This document shows, in pieces, positions 44,970-52,975 of a stretch of DNA of 64,000 nucleotides. The position numbers and the translations under genes were made by a program. The first letter of the stretch is position 1, and every line of letters starts with the position of its first letter. Origin of the DNA: an uncultured Alistipes sp. (GTDB lineage: Bacteria > Bacteroidota > Bacteroidia > Bacteroidales > Rikenellaceae); NCBI GenBank assembly GCA_938014215.1, contig CALLRW010000041.1, positions 1 through 64,000 of the forward strand. The letters run 5' to 3'. The notes below the pieces were generated by a model that searched no databases, was not told where the DNA came from, and worked only from the letters and a program-made list of their open reading frames with translations.

Positions 44970-45275
44970 ATGTATTTGAAACGTCACCGAATTAATCATG
45001 GTAAGTGCACTGAGCACTTTAACCCTTTTTGTTCTGAAATTCGCGTATATCGTTCTGCTGCGTTTTATGCTCGCGGCGGTGTTGATATTCGTGGTACTGA
45101 CCCCCGCAAGCCTCTTCCGTCTGCACCCGATGATCCGGATGCTCCCGGAGAGGTAAATCTTCTTACTGATGCTACGGTAAACAAACTCGATCTTCTCGAT
45201 TATGCAACTACGATCGATAATGAAGCCGATCGTCGAGCTGTTGAGTCTGTAACCGGTGAAAAGTTGGATGATTAA
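44970..45275 (+). CDS. Prophage protein between capsid and pilot genes, 101 aa
   Basis: Starts MYLKRHRINHGKCTEHFNPF, with a Pro/Asp-rich middle (PSAPDDPDAPGE) and a helical acidic C-terminus ending EKLDD. By position and acidic character it may be an internal scaffolding protein (VP3-like), as in other microviruses, but sequence similarity is not evident. Followed by a large structured region before VP2. Confidence 0.6.
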   Translation: MYLKRHRINHGKCTEHFNPFCSEIRVYRSAAFYARGGVDIRGTDPRKPLPSAPDDPDAPGEVNLLTDATVNKLDLLDYATTIDNEADRRAVESVTGEKLDD

Positions 45276-45280
45276 CGTTT

Positions 45281-45360
45281 AATTTTTAAATTTGTGGAGG
45301 GCCGCAATATACTCGATATATATTGCGGAGTGCGGAAGCACGTCCCTCCACTTAAAAATT
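45281..45360. other. Three-way-junction DNA/RNA structure before VP2
   Basis: Outer stem: AATTTTTAA (45281-45289) with TTAAAAATT (45352-45360), a 4-nt bulge, then GTGGAGGG (45294-45301) with CCCTCCAC (45344-45351). Inside are two hairpins: CCGCAATATA (45302-45311) with TATATTGCGG (45319-45328), and GTGC/GCAC (45330-45333, 45338-45341) closed by a GGAA tetraloop. It ends 7 nt before the VP2 ATG. Candidates: replication or packaging origin, or translational control of VP2. Confidence 0.8.
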
Positions 45361-45367
45361 GAGTCAT

Positions 45368-46516
45368 ATGCTTGGTGTATTAGCTGGCGCAGCCTCCTCT
45401 TTGATGGAAGGCGCCGTTGATCAGATTTTTGCTGGTGCTAATGCTCGCCGTGAATGGGAATACAAGCAGAAGGAGATGGCCCTCCAACAGGAGTACAATC
45501 TCCAAAACATGGAAACGCAGTATCAGTATCAGATGGATTTTTGGAATGCCCAAAATCGCTACAATGATCCAACCAATGCTGCGGCCCGTTGGCGTAACGC
45601 TGGTGTTTCCCCGATGGCTGTTTTTGGATCTTCTCCCGGTGGAGCTGGTGTTGCTGGAAGTTCTGTTTCTGCACCCACTTCAACGAATCCTTCTGCTTCT
45701 GGTTCTTATGGTCACGGTGCTGGTCTCCGTGGTGCGACTCTCTCTGAGATGTACCAAATGGACAATCAGCGTAAGATCACGAAAGCGCAGGTTGATGTCC
45801 TTCGATCTGAGGCTCGTTTGAATGATGCCAAGGCTTTCGACCAGGAGTGGAAAAATACTCTCCAACCTCAGTATGAGCGTCAACTTCATGAGATCATTTC
45901 TGGTCTTGAAAACGACAATACCCGTAAGGCTATTGAAAACGCGTGGACTCCGTTCCAGTATGCGATGCAGGCTGCTTTACAGGCGAAGGATCTCAAGGCA
46001 AAGGATAAGGCGATCGAAAAGTTCATGGCTGAGATCGATGAGCTTAAGAGCCAAAAGCTCCTTAATGAAGCTGAGGCCGATCGAGCTAAGGAAGGAGCTC
46101 GTAATCTTGCTGCTCTCACTAAGACTGAGGATGAGTCTCGGCCTTATAAGGTTGATTCGATTATTCGTGATAATGCTCTCAAAACTTCTCAAACTGCTCT
46201 TAATTGGTATCAGCACGATGTGCTTGGTCCTCAGCAGCGGCAGCGTATTGCTGTTGATACTCTCGAAGCTAAGAAACGTGCTGTCAAGGTTGATGCAGAG
46301 ATCGAGCGTCTTGCTAAAGAGAATAAATACACAGATGCCCAGATTGAGTATCTCAAGCACCTCCGTCGTATTGGTTGGGCAAAGTTTGGTGTTTCGACTG
46401 CTTTAGGTATTTCAGCGGAAGCTCGCGGTTGGTTCCGTCATGGCTCTAAATCTGGTGCTGCTTCCGGTTGGAATATTGACGAAGATGCTCTCGGTGCGAT
46501 TGCTGCAACTCTCTAA
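45368..46516 (+). CDS. Microviral DNA pilot protein (VP2)
   Basis: 382 aa from the ATG at 45368. N-terminal Gly/Ala-rich helix (MLGVLAGAASSLMEGAVDQI), then the VP2 hallmark MDFWNAQNRYNDPTNAAARW with NAGVSPMAVFG, a Gly/Ser-rich linker, and a long Lys/Glu/Ala coiled coil to about 330. Such proteins form the tube that delivers the ssDNA genome. The translation start lies directly behind the three-way junction. Confidence 0.92.
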   Translation: MLGVLAGAASSLMEGAVDQIFAGANARREWEYKQKEMALQQEYNLQNMETQYQYQMDFWNAQNRYNDPTNAAARWRNAGVSPMAVFGSSPGGAGVAGSSVSAPTSTNPSASGSYGHGAGLRGATLSEMYQMDNQRKITKAQVDVLRSEARLNDAKAFDQEWKNTLQPQYERQLHEIISGLENDNTRKAIENAWTPFQYAMQAALQAKDLKAKDKAIEKFMAEIDELKSQKLLNEAEADRAKEGARNLAALTKTEDESRPYKVDSIIRDNALKTSQTALNWYQHDVLGPQQRQRIAVDTLEAKKRAVKVDAEIERLAKENKYTDAQIEYLKHLRRIGWAKFGVSTALGISAEARGWFRHGSKSGAASGWNIDEDALGAIAATL

Positions 46517-46527
46517 ATTCTTTTATT

Positions 46528-46701
46528 ATGGGTGATTTTGAAATTTTCTTCGTTGCCTTTTTTGGCACTGGTCTGCTGATTTTTCTTATTGTTAAGATTG
46601 TAGGTCCTTATTATGAACGGAAAGAGCGCGAGCGTCGTCGTCAAGCTCTCGAAGACTATTTCGAAGCTAAAGAACGCTACGAAAAGCGCAAAAATTCCTG
46701 A
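46528..46701 (+). CDS. Prophage membrane protein, 57 aa
   Basis: ATG 11 nt after the VP2 stop. Residues 5-26 form one hydrophobic helix (FFVAFFGTGLLIFLIV), followed by a strongly charged amphipathic tail (ERKERERRRQALEDYFEAKE) with a coiled-coil look. The layout, one helix plus basic tail, recalls small phage lysis proteins that block cell-wall synthesis, but no homology is claimed. It is followed at once by a long hairpin. Confidence 0.6.
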   Translation: MGDFEIFFVAFFGTGLLIFLIVKIVGPYYERKERERRRQALEDYFEAKERYEKRKNS

Positions 46702-46705
46702 CGTT

Positions 46706-46756
46706 GCGACTGCGTCTGCTCTGAGCCATACCCAGCTCGGAGCGGACGCGAGTCGC
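46706..46756. terminator. Long stem-loop at the end of the prophage genes
   Basis: GCGAC, GCGTC, GCTC and GAGC (46706-46726) pair in order with GCTC, GAGC, GACGC and GTCGC (46735-46756), broken only by wobble or small bulges. The loop is 8 nt. It is probably a transcription terminator, but with no T tract it could instead be a minus-strand replication origin. Confidence 0.65.
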
Positions 46757-46829
46757 TACTTCGTTTCACTACCCTTTGATAGCTGAGTATCTGCCGAAGG
46801 CAAATAAAAAGATACGAAGCGTCTCCAAT

Positions 46830-46862
46830 ACGTGCGTGCGCGTGCTACACGTGCGTGCGCGT
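46830..46862. repeat. Two 14-bp direct repeats (iteron-like)
   Basis: ACGTGCGTGCGCGT at 46830-46843 and 46849-46862, separated by GCTAC. Exact copies made of alternating purine-pyrimidine steps, which favours Z-DNA-like structure. Non-coding, between the long stem-loop and the right end. Confidence 0.8.
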
Positions 46863-46945
46863 AAATGTCATGTCGTTCTTTGCTTATTATTAAACTATTT
46901 CTGTTATATAAAGAGTTTTTTTTGAAACTCTTTCCTTTCTTTTAC

Positions 46946-46968
46946 TTATGTAAAATTCATTTACATAA
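46946..46968. promoter_or_regulatory. Inverted repeat next to the right attachment site
   Basis: TTATGTAAA (46946-46954), ATTCA, TTTACATAA (46960-46968): a perfect 9-bp dyad ending 9 bp before the right repeat. Its TGTAAA/TTTACA halves resemble the palindromes around the XRE regulator gene. Confidence 0.55.
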
Positions 46969-46977
46969 TATTTCCTT

Positions 46978-46998
46978 ATAATATAAATATTGTTTCAT
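46978..46998. repeat. Right attachment repeat (dif-like) of the prophage
   Basis: Same 21-bp sequence as 40992-41012 with one A-to-G change (at 46992). Immediately followed by TACCTTTG, a potential host promoter -7 box. Confidence 0.75.
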
Positions 46999-47563
46999 TA
47001 CCTTTGAGGAGTCCGATCAGCTGGTTCTTTGCTCAGAGGTAGTATCCACGTTCCAACGCTCTTTCGTTTTTGGCATCTATAGAGGAATTCGGAGCGTTTA
47101 ACCGCCGATGTTGTGGTTTTGGGATTTTTTTACACCGTTTGGGCCTTGTGGCTACTTTTTGCAAATACGCTGAAAAGTGGCCTGCATGGCCGTACAGAGG
47201 CTATTTGGTGCGAATTTACATACCGTTTATCCCTTTGAGAATGCGATATTCCAAATTGTCTGGCCTCCCGTCCGGGATTATTCCATTGTCAAAGGCTTTT
47301 TAAGACTCCGCACAATTGTCTTCCCTGCATCCGGTCATCGGCACATGCTGTCCGCCCTCGTTCCATTCGAGAATCTTTTTAGAGAATCTCTTGCGGCATG
47401 CCGTCCAAGCGTTGCTCCTCGCATAACTCAAGATCACTTGCGGATCGTCGGAGCTCCGACAACCGGAGCTCCGGGTCGTTTCTGCCTGGAGAGGTCCGAC
47501 CGATGTCTGGATTCGAACCGTCACACTCCGACCGAACCAGTTCGACCAATCCGGGCAGCCGGT
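46999..47563. other. Region right of the prophage without a recognised gene
   Basis: Frames up to 175 aa exist, but they overlap the XRE gene antisense or lack protein-like composition. One stretch (about 47505-47555) contains a TTCGAACC-type segment reminiscent of a tRNA T arm, but no cloverleaf forms. I see no supported gene. Confidence 0.45.
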
Positions 47564-48079
47564 TTATCGCTCTTTCGGGGTGAAGGTCTCGAAGGTCTGG
47601 TCGTCGTAAAAGATGACGATTCTTTGGACGGCTGGTTTTCTCCCGGAAGCGATCATCGAACTCCACGAGGCATCATGAGTCCCGATCTCCTGTTCCTTTT
47701 TTGATGAGACACTCTCCTGTTCGATTTGCGAACTGGCAGGGTTGAACAGATCGGGAGTTGATCCTGAAATTTCCGTTCGGGTTCCGCCCGGATTCAGGGA
47801 TCGGTCGATCGACGTCGGGGCCGTTCCGGGGATCACATGATTGGGGGTTTCTCGGGAGTTTGGGATTTCGTCCCGATAGATGGGGCCCGAATCGAGGAGC
47901 AGCCAATCGGGATTGATTCGAGGGAATCTCCGGAGAATTTTCTGGAGCAGTTCGAAACTGGGTTTGTTTCGGCCCGCGATGATATGGGAGATTCCGGCCG
48001 GATTGATTTCGAGTTTTTCGGCGAGTTGACTGGGCTTGAGATTCTCGCGGGCCATCAATTCTTGCAATTTTTCCCTCAT
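47564..48079 (-). CDS. XRE-family helix-turn-helix regulator
   Basis: 171 aa. The N-terminal HTH spans about 1-60 (LKPSQLAEKLEINPAGISHI, then GRNKPSFELLQKILRRFP and INPDWLLLDSG), a Cro/C1-type domain. A long polar linker leads to a C-terminal segment (QRIVIFYDDQTFETFTP) seen in Bacteroidales regulators of this type. About 0.6 kb to the right of the prophage end and outside it. Repeated TTTACA/TGTAAA palindromes upstream are candidate binding sites, implying autoregulation. Confidence 0.85.
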   Translation of the reverse strand: MREKLQELMARENLKPSQLAEKLEINPAGISHIIAGRNKPSFELLQKILRRFPRINPDWLLLDSGPIYRDEIPNSRETPNHVIPGTAPTSIDRSLNPGGTRTEISGSTPDLFNPASSQIEQESVSSKKEQEIGTHDASWSSMIASGRKPAVQRIVIFYDDQTFETFTPKER

Positions 48080-48090
48080 CGGCGTTATTT

Positions 48091-48558
48091 TTTACAAATA
48101 TAAAAAGTTTTCTTTTGTAAAACAAGAAAATCTACATTTATAAAATGTAAAAAGCGCTTTTTGCTTTTTACAAAAGTAAAATCATGGAATCTGGAGATTT
48201 CATCCTTTCTTGATCATCTATTGTATAACTTGATTTAATAGTATATAAATTACTGGTGTATTGGTAATTGCTCTGTAATTTAGGCTAAATGTATGGCGTT
48301 TTATCAAATTTGCATCATATCCCTTGCGATGACTTTATACCAACTTGAAGTAAATGTTATAAATCGTTGGTTTTCATCCTATGTCTATTGTTTAATTTAA
48401 TGATTTAACTACTTTATGTCATCCTGAATATAGCTACAGATTCGTTACATCTGTAATTTTACATTTATCATAAAATGACGAAAACCGAGGGAAGAATTCG
48501 CTCTATTTTGTGATTACAAATGGAAAGTCAAGACTCTCTATTGGTTTACAAATGTAAA
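48091..48558. promoter_or_regulatory. Cluster of TTTACA/TGTAAA palindromes upstream of the XRE gene
   Basis: Dyads at 48091-48104 (imperfect), 48134-48148 (ACATTT-ATA-AAATGT), 48166-48181 (TTTTAC-AAAA-GTAAAA), 48452-48463 (TGTAA-TT-TTACA) and 48545-48558 (TTTACA-AA-TGTAAA). The whole 48080-48736 interval is very A+T-rich and has no gene. Likely operator field of the adjacent regulator. Confidence 0.55.
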
Positions 48559-48662
48559 TAAACTACCCTATCGATGTCCTTTTAAGGGATTTTTTTGATT
48601 CTCAGGATTCCGTTAAGTTTGGATTCTGATCTTGAATTGATCGGCAATACATTATGTTAAAT

Positions 48663-48706
48663 AAAAAAGAGCCGAGTAGCTTTACAAGATGCTACCCGAC
48701 TCTTTT
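48663..48706 (-). terminator. Terminator after the HIT-family gene
   Basis: AAAAGAG...GTAGC pairs imperfectly (two mismatches) with GCTAC...CTCTTTT across a 10-nt loop; on the minus strand it ends in a T run. Confidence 0.7.
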
Positions 48707-48736
48707 ACAGGCTATTACCGCCCTATTTCGAGCCTT

Positions 48737-49123
48737 CTATCTGGCTAGTTTATTGGCAATATCCTGAAACTCTTCCGGTGTCAATTTCAGCTTTTCGCGG
48801 TGGAAATCGACGTCATTTTCGCTCTGAATGGGGATCAGATGGATGTGAGCATGGGGTACTTCGAGGCCCAAAACGACTACAGCGACCTTTTTACAGTCTA
48901 TTTCGCGCCGGATTTTGGCGGCCACCTTTTTTGCAAAGACCATCATACCGGCGAGCGTATCGTCATCGAGGTCGAAGATGTAATCCACCTCCTGTTTCGG
49001 AACGACGAGCGTATGACCTTTCGTGAGCGGATTGATATCCAGAAATGCGTAATAGCGGTCGTCTTCGGCCACTTTGTACGAGGGGATCTCCCCTGCGATG
49101 ATGCGTGAAAAAATCGATGCCAT
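48737..49123 (-). CDS. HIT family nucleotide-binding protein
   Basis: 128 aa. Starts SIFSRIIAGEIPSYKVAED and has DINPLTKGHTLVVPK and the catalytic histidine triad in VPHAHIHLIPI. Such Hint-type proteins hydrolyse nucleoside phosphoramidates or related adducts. Standard length, cytoplasmic. A terminator follows it; the upstream gap is repeat-rich. Confidence 0.95.
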   Translation of the reverse strand: MASIFSRIIAGEIPSYKVAEDDRYYAFLDINPLTKGHTLVVPKQEVDYIFDLDDDTLAGMMVFAKKVAAKIRREIDCKKVAVVVLGLEVPHAHIHLIPIQSENDVDFHREKLKLTPEEFQDIANKLAR

Positions 49124-49726
49124 TTTTATATTGTTTTATGGTTTGCACCCACATTGCGGAGGTTGTTTGGTCGCTTTCGCCGGGGTGTCTCATTCTCCGT
49201 TTTGTCTACAAATTCTCCTTTTCCCGAGGGCTTCTTCATTCAGGATTCCTGCGATCGATGCCGGTTTCTATTCCGATATTCACTAGTCCGGCAAGTGCAG
49301 CGAAGGCAAAGTCCAGTTCTGGGAGTTTTTGTTCAGGGCGTCATTGTGAGCCTTCCGACAACCTGGGTACTCCAGTTTCTATTTTTCCTGTCAATTCCCG
49401 CCCTATTCTCGTTTCCGTCTCCCGTTTCCCGTTTCTCGTTTCTGTTTCTCGTTTCTGTCTCTCGTTTCCGTTTCTTGTTTCTGTTTCCGTTCCTGTTTCC
49501 GTTCCTGTTTCCGTTCCTGTTTCTCGTTCCTCTTCTCCCGTTTCTGTTCTCGTTCCCGTTTCCGCCCCTGTTTCAGTATCCTGTGTCTGCCTCTCGTTCC
49601 CGGTCCCGTCTCCTGCCGCCTCCCGTTTTAGCCTCTTGTTTTCGGCCTCACCTATTCCTCGGCCCTCTTGGTCTGCCGGGGTATTTTCGCGTTAATTCTT
49701 TGCTGCCCGCCCGGTCTTCCGCTTAC
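49124..49726. repeat. Gap with short pyrimidine tandem repeats
   Basis: From about 49400 to 49570 the plus strand is built of CGTTTCTCGTTTC and GTTCCTGTTTCC units about 12 bp long, many copies. The flanks are pyrimidine-rich too. No gene supported; the HIT gene promoter should lie in the first part. Confidence 0.7.
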
Positions 49727-50749
49727 TCAAAGATCCTCAAATTTGGGCTTCAGAATTTCAGAATAGATGACCGCTTGACGCAAGTCAAACTCTTTGACGA
49801 TCTCATCCGTACTCTTCTCTTTCCCGAGGATCCGAGCCTGTGCCTGATTGCTGTTCGAGGGTGCGTTCGAGGGGGTATTCTGCCCGTTTTTACGAATGCT
49901 TCCGGAGCTTTTCAACGGGTTGCCGACAACCTTCTGTTCGCCGAAAGAACCCGCCTGTACCTCCTCGTCCATATCGTCGAATCCAGCCAGATACACCTCG
50001 TCGGAGATCTCTTCCAGACTTTGGCATTCGTCCGGGAAATCTTCGGAACCGCTGCTTTCCCAACGTTTGTGCGGCTTCTTCAAGCTTTCGTCCCACGTAG
50101 ACAGGTCTCTTCTTGGAGGCACCGCGATGCGTCGCTCCGGCATCGGTACGCCCCTCGCACCTTGATCCGTTGTCCACGAACTTCCATCCGGCGACGATAC
50201 CCATCGCCTTCCGGTTCCGGCCGGATTCGCACCTGTATCAATCGGCCTCCCGTCCGTACCAGCCACTCTCCTGTCCGTTTCACCCATTCTTCCGCCCGAT
50301 CTCCAGCCTGTCTTGTCTACTCTGCTGTCTGATCTTCTGGCTGTTTCGTCTACTCGACTGCTCGATCTACTGGTGGTCTCGTCTACTCTACCGCCCGATC
50401 TTCTGGCTGTTTCGTCTACTCTACTACCCGACCTTCTGCCTGTTTCATCTGCTCTCCCGCCCTGGCCATTTCGGCTGTTGGGTGTTGAGGCAGCAGCTGC
50501 GGGAATCGAGCCCCGGTCTCTATGCTCGGCCGCCGATCCGGGATCGACAACCGGGCGTTGGACGGTTGGGTTGGGCGAAGGTGTTTCGCGATTCTGCGCA
50601 TCGTCCCACGGAATCGAGGGCCAGGCCTCACCGTGTTGCGAGGGGGCCTGTCCGTCCTTGTTCTGCGCCTTTCGCGCTTTCGAGAGGGTGTTGAAGATCA
50701 TCGCGCCGATGATGATCACGACCCAAATTATGGTAGAAAAGTCTTCCAT
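49727..50749 (-). CDS. Membrane-anchored protein with variable 11-residue repeats
   Basis: 340 aa. One N-terminal helix (FSTIIWVVIIIGAMIFNTL, about 4-22) anchors a long disordered cytoplasmic region. Residues 97-162 are six tandem 11-residue units of the form GSRVDETARRS. The conserved part appears to be the C-terminus (EIVKEFDLRQAVIYSEILK). Starts 3 bp after the rel stop on the same strand. Function unknown; the repeats suggest length variation between strains. Confidence 0.7.
   Translation of the reverse strand: MEDFSTIIWVVIIIGAMIFNTLSKARKAQNKDGQAPSQHGEAWPSIPWDDAQNRETPSPNPTVQRPVVDPGSAAEHRDRGSIPAAAASTPNSRNGQGGRADETGRRSGSRVDETARRSGGRVDETTSRSSSRVDETARRSDSRVDKTGWRSGGRMGETDRRVAGTDGRPIDTGANPAGTGRRWVSSPDGSSWTTDQGARGVPMPERRIAVPPRRDLSTWDESLKKPHKRWESSGSEDFPDECQSLEEISDEVYLAGFDDMDEEVQAGSFGEQKVVGNPLKSSGSIRKNGQNTPSNAPSNSNQAQARILGKEKSTDEIVKEFDLRQAVIYSEILKPKFEDL
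50264..50461 (-). repeat. In-frame 33-bp tandem repeat, 6 copies
   Basis: Encodes the six 11-residue Arg/Ser/Asp-Glu-Thr units of the membrane-anchored protein. The period keeps the reading frame, unlike the intergenic repeats of this window. Confidence 0.8.
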
Positions 50750-50752
50750 GAC

Positions 50753-52972
50753 TTAGTTCATGGTCCGTTTAACGGTTTCGATCCCTTTGATTTGCCGGAG
50801 TTTGTCCATGACGGCGTTCAGGCTTTCGGCATCCTTGACATAGAGGCTGACATTGCCTTCGAAGATCCCGTCATGGCTGTGGATGTTGACTTCGCGGATG
50901 TTGATGTTGAAGTCGTCGCTGACGACCTTTGCCAGATCGAGCAGCAATCCCTGGCGGTCGATACCGCGCAGTTCCGTGGTCACCAGATAGGACATGGCCT
51001 TGTGTTGCGACCATTTAATCTCCTCCTTGACGATATTCTTGCCGTATTGGGCGGCCAGCCGGTTGAGTTCGTCGCACGTAGCCTTGTGGACGATGATGTT
51101 TCCGGTTGCGGGGTCCCGATACCCGACGACCTTGTCACCGGGGATGGGTTTGCAGCATTCGGCAATTTCGAAACGGGGTTCGACCGGAGCATCGGCTGCG
51201 GGAGCGATATCGCCGGGCGTTGCATCGTCGGACTCCTCCTCTTCCTTCTCCTTTTGGGGGATGAACAGGGTCCAGAATTTGAGAATCTTGCTTTTGGAGT
51301 TGACCTTGAGGGCCTTGTCCAGATTTTCGAGAGTCACTATTCCGGCTCCTATCTTGCTGTAAAGCTCCTCTTTGTTGTTGCAGTCGTAGATGGGGACGAT
51401 CTTGCGCAGGACGCGGCCGCTGAGCTTGATGTTCAGCGACTTCATCCGCTCGTCGAGCATCTGCATGCCGCGTTCGATGTTGTTCTGCCGTTCGCGTTTG
51501 AGGAAGCTCTTGATGGCCTGTTTGGCCTTGGCCGTGGTGACGACCTCGAGCCATTCGGGCTTGGGCCGGGCGTTGTCGGCCGTGATGATCTCGATCTGAT
51601 CGCCGCTGTTGATCTGCGTGGTGATCGGTTCGAGTTTGTGGTTGATCTTGGCGCTGATGGCGTTGTTTCCGATCTTCGAGTGGATGTCGTAGGCGAAGTC
51701 GAGAGCCGTAGCGCCATAGGGCATCTTCCGGGCCTCCCCTTTCGGCGTAAATACCACGATTTCAGAGGTATACAACGACAGCTTGAAGTTGTCCAAGAAG
51801 TCGACCGCATTCTCCGTCGGACTGTTCAGTGCGGCGCGGATCTGCTTGAGCCACTTGTCGAACTCATCCTCATCCTGCGAGATGGTGGCATGCTTGTACT
51901 TCCAGTGGGCGGCGAAACCGCGCTCGGCGATATCCTCCATGCGCTGGGTCCGGATCTGCACCTCGACCCACACGCCGTCGGGACCCATGACCGTCGAGTG
52001 CAGCGCCTCGTAGCCGTTCGCCTTGGGCATCGAGATCCAGTCTCGGAGCCGGTCGGGCTTCGGGGTGTAGATGTCGGTGATCGTCGAGTAGATCTGCCAG
52101 CACTGGGTCTTTTCCGAGGGGAACGGCAGGGGTTTGAAGACGATCCGGATGGCGAACAGGTCGTAGATCTCCTCGAAGGGGATCTGTTTTCGCTGCATCT
52201 TGCTCCAGATCGAGTAAACGCTCTTGACGCGTCCCGAGATTTCGTAATTGATGTTGTCTCGGTTCAGGGCGGCGATGATCGGGGCGTTGAACTTGTCGAT
52301 GAACTCCTTGCGGGAGGCCTCGCTCTCCTGGAGTTTGCGTGTGATCTCGGCATACTGCTGCGGAAAGCGGTACTTCATGCAGAGGTCCTCCAGTTCGCTC
52401 TTGATCGAGTACAAGCCGAGCCTGTAGGCCAGCGGGGCGAAGAGATAGATCGTCTCGCCGGTGATCTTGATCTGCTTGTTGAGAGGCATCGAGCCGAGGG
52501 TTCGCATGTTGTGCAGACGGTCGGCGATCTTGATCAGGATGACGCGCACGTCGTCCGAGAGGGTCAGCAGGACCTTTCGGAAGTATTCGGCCTGTTCGGA
52601 GGTATCGGCATTGAAGACGCCGGACATTTTGGTCAGGCCGTCGACCATCGAAGCGATCTTCGGGCCGAAGATACGTTCCATGTCCTCGACGGTGTACTCC
52701 GTATCCTCGACGACGTCGTGCAGCAGGGCGGCGACGACCGACTTGACCCCGAGTCCGATCTCCTCGATAACGATCTTTGCTACTGCAATAGGATGCAGGA
52801 GGTAAGGTTCGCCGGAACGGCGCCTTACCCCCTCATGGGCCTCTTTGGCGAGGAAAAATGCACGTTTGATCAGGTTCCAGTCCTCATCGTTGCGACAGAT
52901 GCGGGTGCAGGAGAGGAGCAGGTCGTCCCACTTTTCCTTAATGAGGGCTTCATCCTCGGCAGTATATCCCAT
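50753..52972 (-). CDS. rel: Bifunctional (p)ppGpp synthetase/hydrolase (Rel/Spo)
   Basis: 739 aa. HD hydrolase: HPIAVAKIVIEE and LLHDVVEDTEYT, with HD residues in KIADRLHNMRTL. Synthetase domain: GRVKSVYSIWSKM, YDLFAIRIVF, and MPKANGYEALHSTVMGP. TGS domain: VVFTPKGEARKMPYGATALD. C-terminal ACT: YLVTTELRGIDRQGLLLDLA. Both catalytic halves look intact. It controls the stringent response. The start is 3 bp after the recA stop. Confidence 0.96.
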   Translation of the reverse strand: MGYTAEDEALIKEKWDDLLLSCTRICRNDEDWNLIKRAFFLAKEAHEGVRRRSGEPYLLHPIAVAKIVIEEIGLGVKSVVAALLHDVVEDTEYTVEDMERIFGPKIASMVDGLTKMSGVFNADTSEQAEYFRKVLLTLSDDVRVILIKIADRLHNMRTLGSMPLNKQIKITGETIYLFAPLAYRLGLYSIKSELEDLCMKYRFPQQYAEITRKLQESEASRKEFIDKFNAPIIAALNRDNINYEISGRVKSVYSIWSKMQRKQIPFEEIYDLFAIRIVFKPLPFPSEKTQCWQIYSTITDIYTPKPDRLRDWISMPKANGYEALHSTVMGPDGVWVEVQIRTQRMEDIAERGFAAHWKYKHATISQDEDEFDKWLKQIRAALNSPTENAVDFLDNFKLSLYTSEIVVFTPKGEARKMPYGATALDFAYDIHSKIGNNAISAKINHKLEPITTQINSGDQIEIITADNARPKPEWLEVVTTAKAKQAIKSFLKRERQNNIERGMQMLDERMKSLNIKLSGRVLRKIVPIYDCNNKEELYSKIGAGIVTLENLDKALKVNSKSKILKFWTLFIPQKEKEEEESDDATPGDIAPAADAPVEPRFEIAECCKPIPGDKVVGYRDPATGNIIVHKATCDELNRLAAQYGKNIVKEEIKWSQHKAMSYLVTTELRGIDRQGLLLDLAKVVSDDFNINIREVNIHSHDGIFEGNVSLYVKDAESLNAVMDKLRQIKGIETVKRTMN

Positions 52973-52975
52973 AGG

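Larger units (their letters stand above)
40992..46998 (+). mobile_element. Integrated microvirus prophage (Alpavirinae-like)
   Basis: Bounded by the 21-bp repeats, giving a predicted excised circle of 5986 bp, the size of a microvirus. All genes are on the plus strand: three short genes, one overlapping ORF, replication initiator, major capsid protein, a 101-aa gene, DNA pilot protein VP2, and a 57-aa membrane protein. It has no integrase, consistent with use of host XerC/XerD at dif, as known for Bacteroidota microviral prophages. All core genes are intact, so it may be inducible. It is distinctly A+T-rich with T-ending codons against a G+C-rich host. Confidence 0.9.

Noticed and set aside
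47500..47560. tRNA-like T-arm segment (TTCGAACC type) right of the prophage
   Set aside because: No acceptor stem or anticodon arm pairs with it; T-stem pairing is only two base pairs.
47070..47704. Plus-strand frames between the prophage and the XRE gene
   Set aside because: Partly antisense to the regulator, amino-acid composition not protein-like, no motif.
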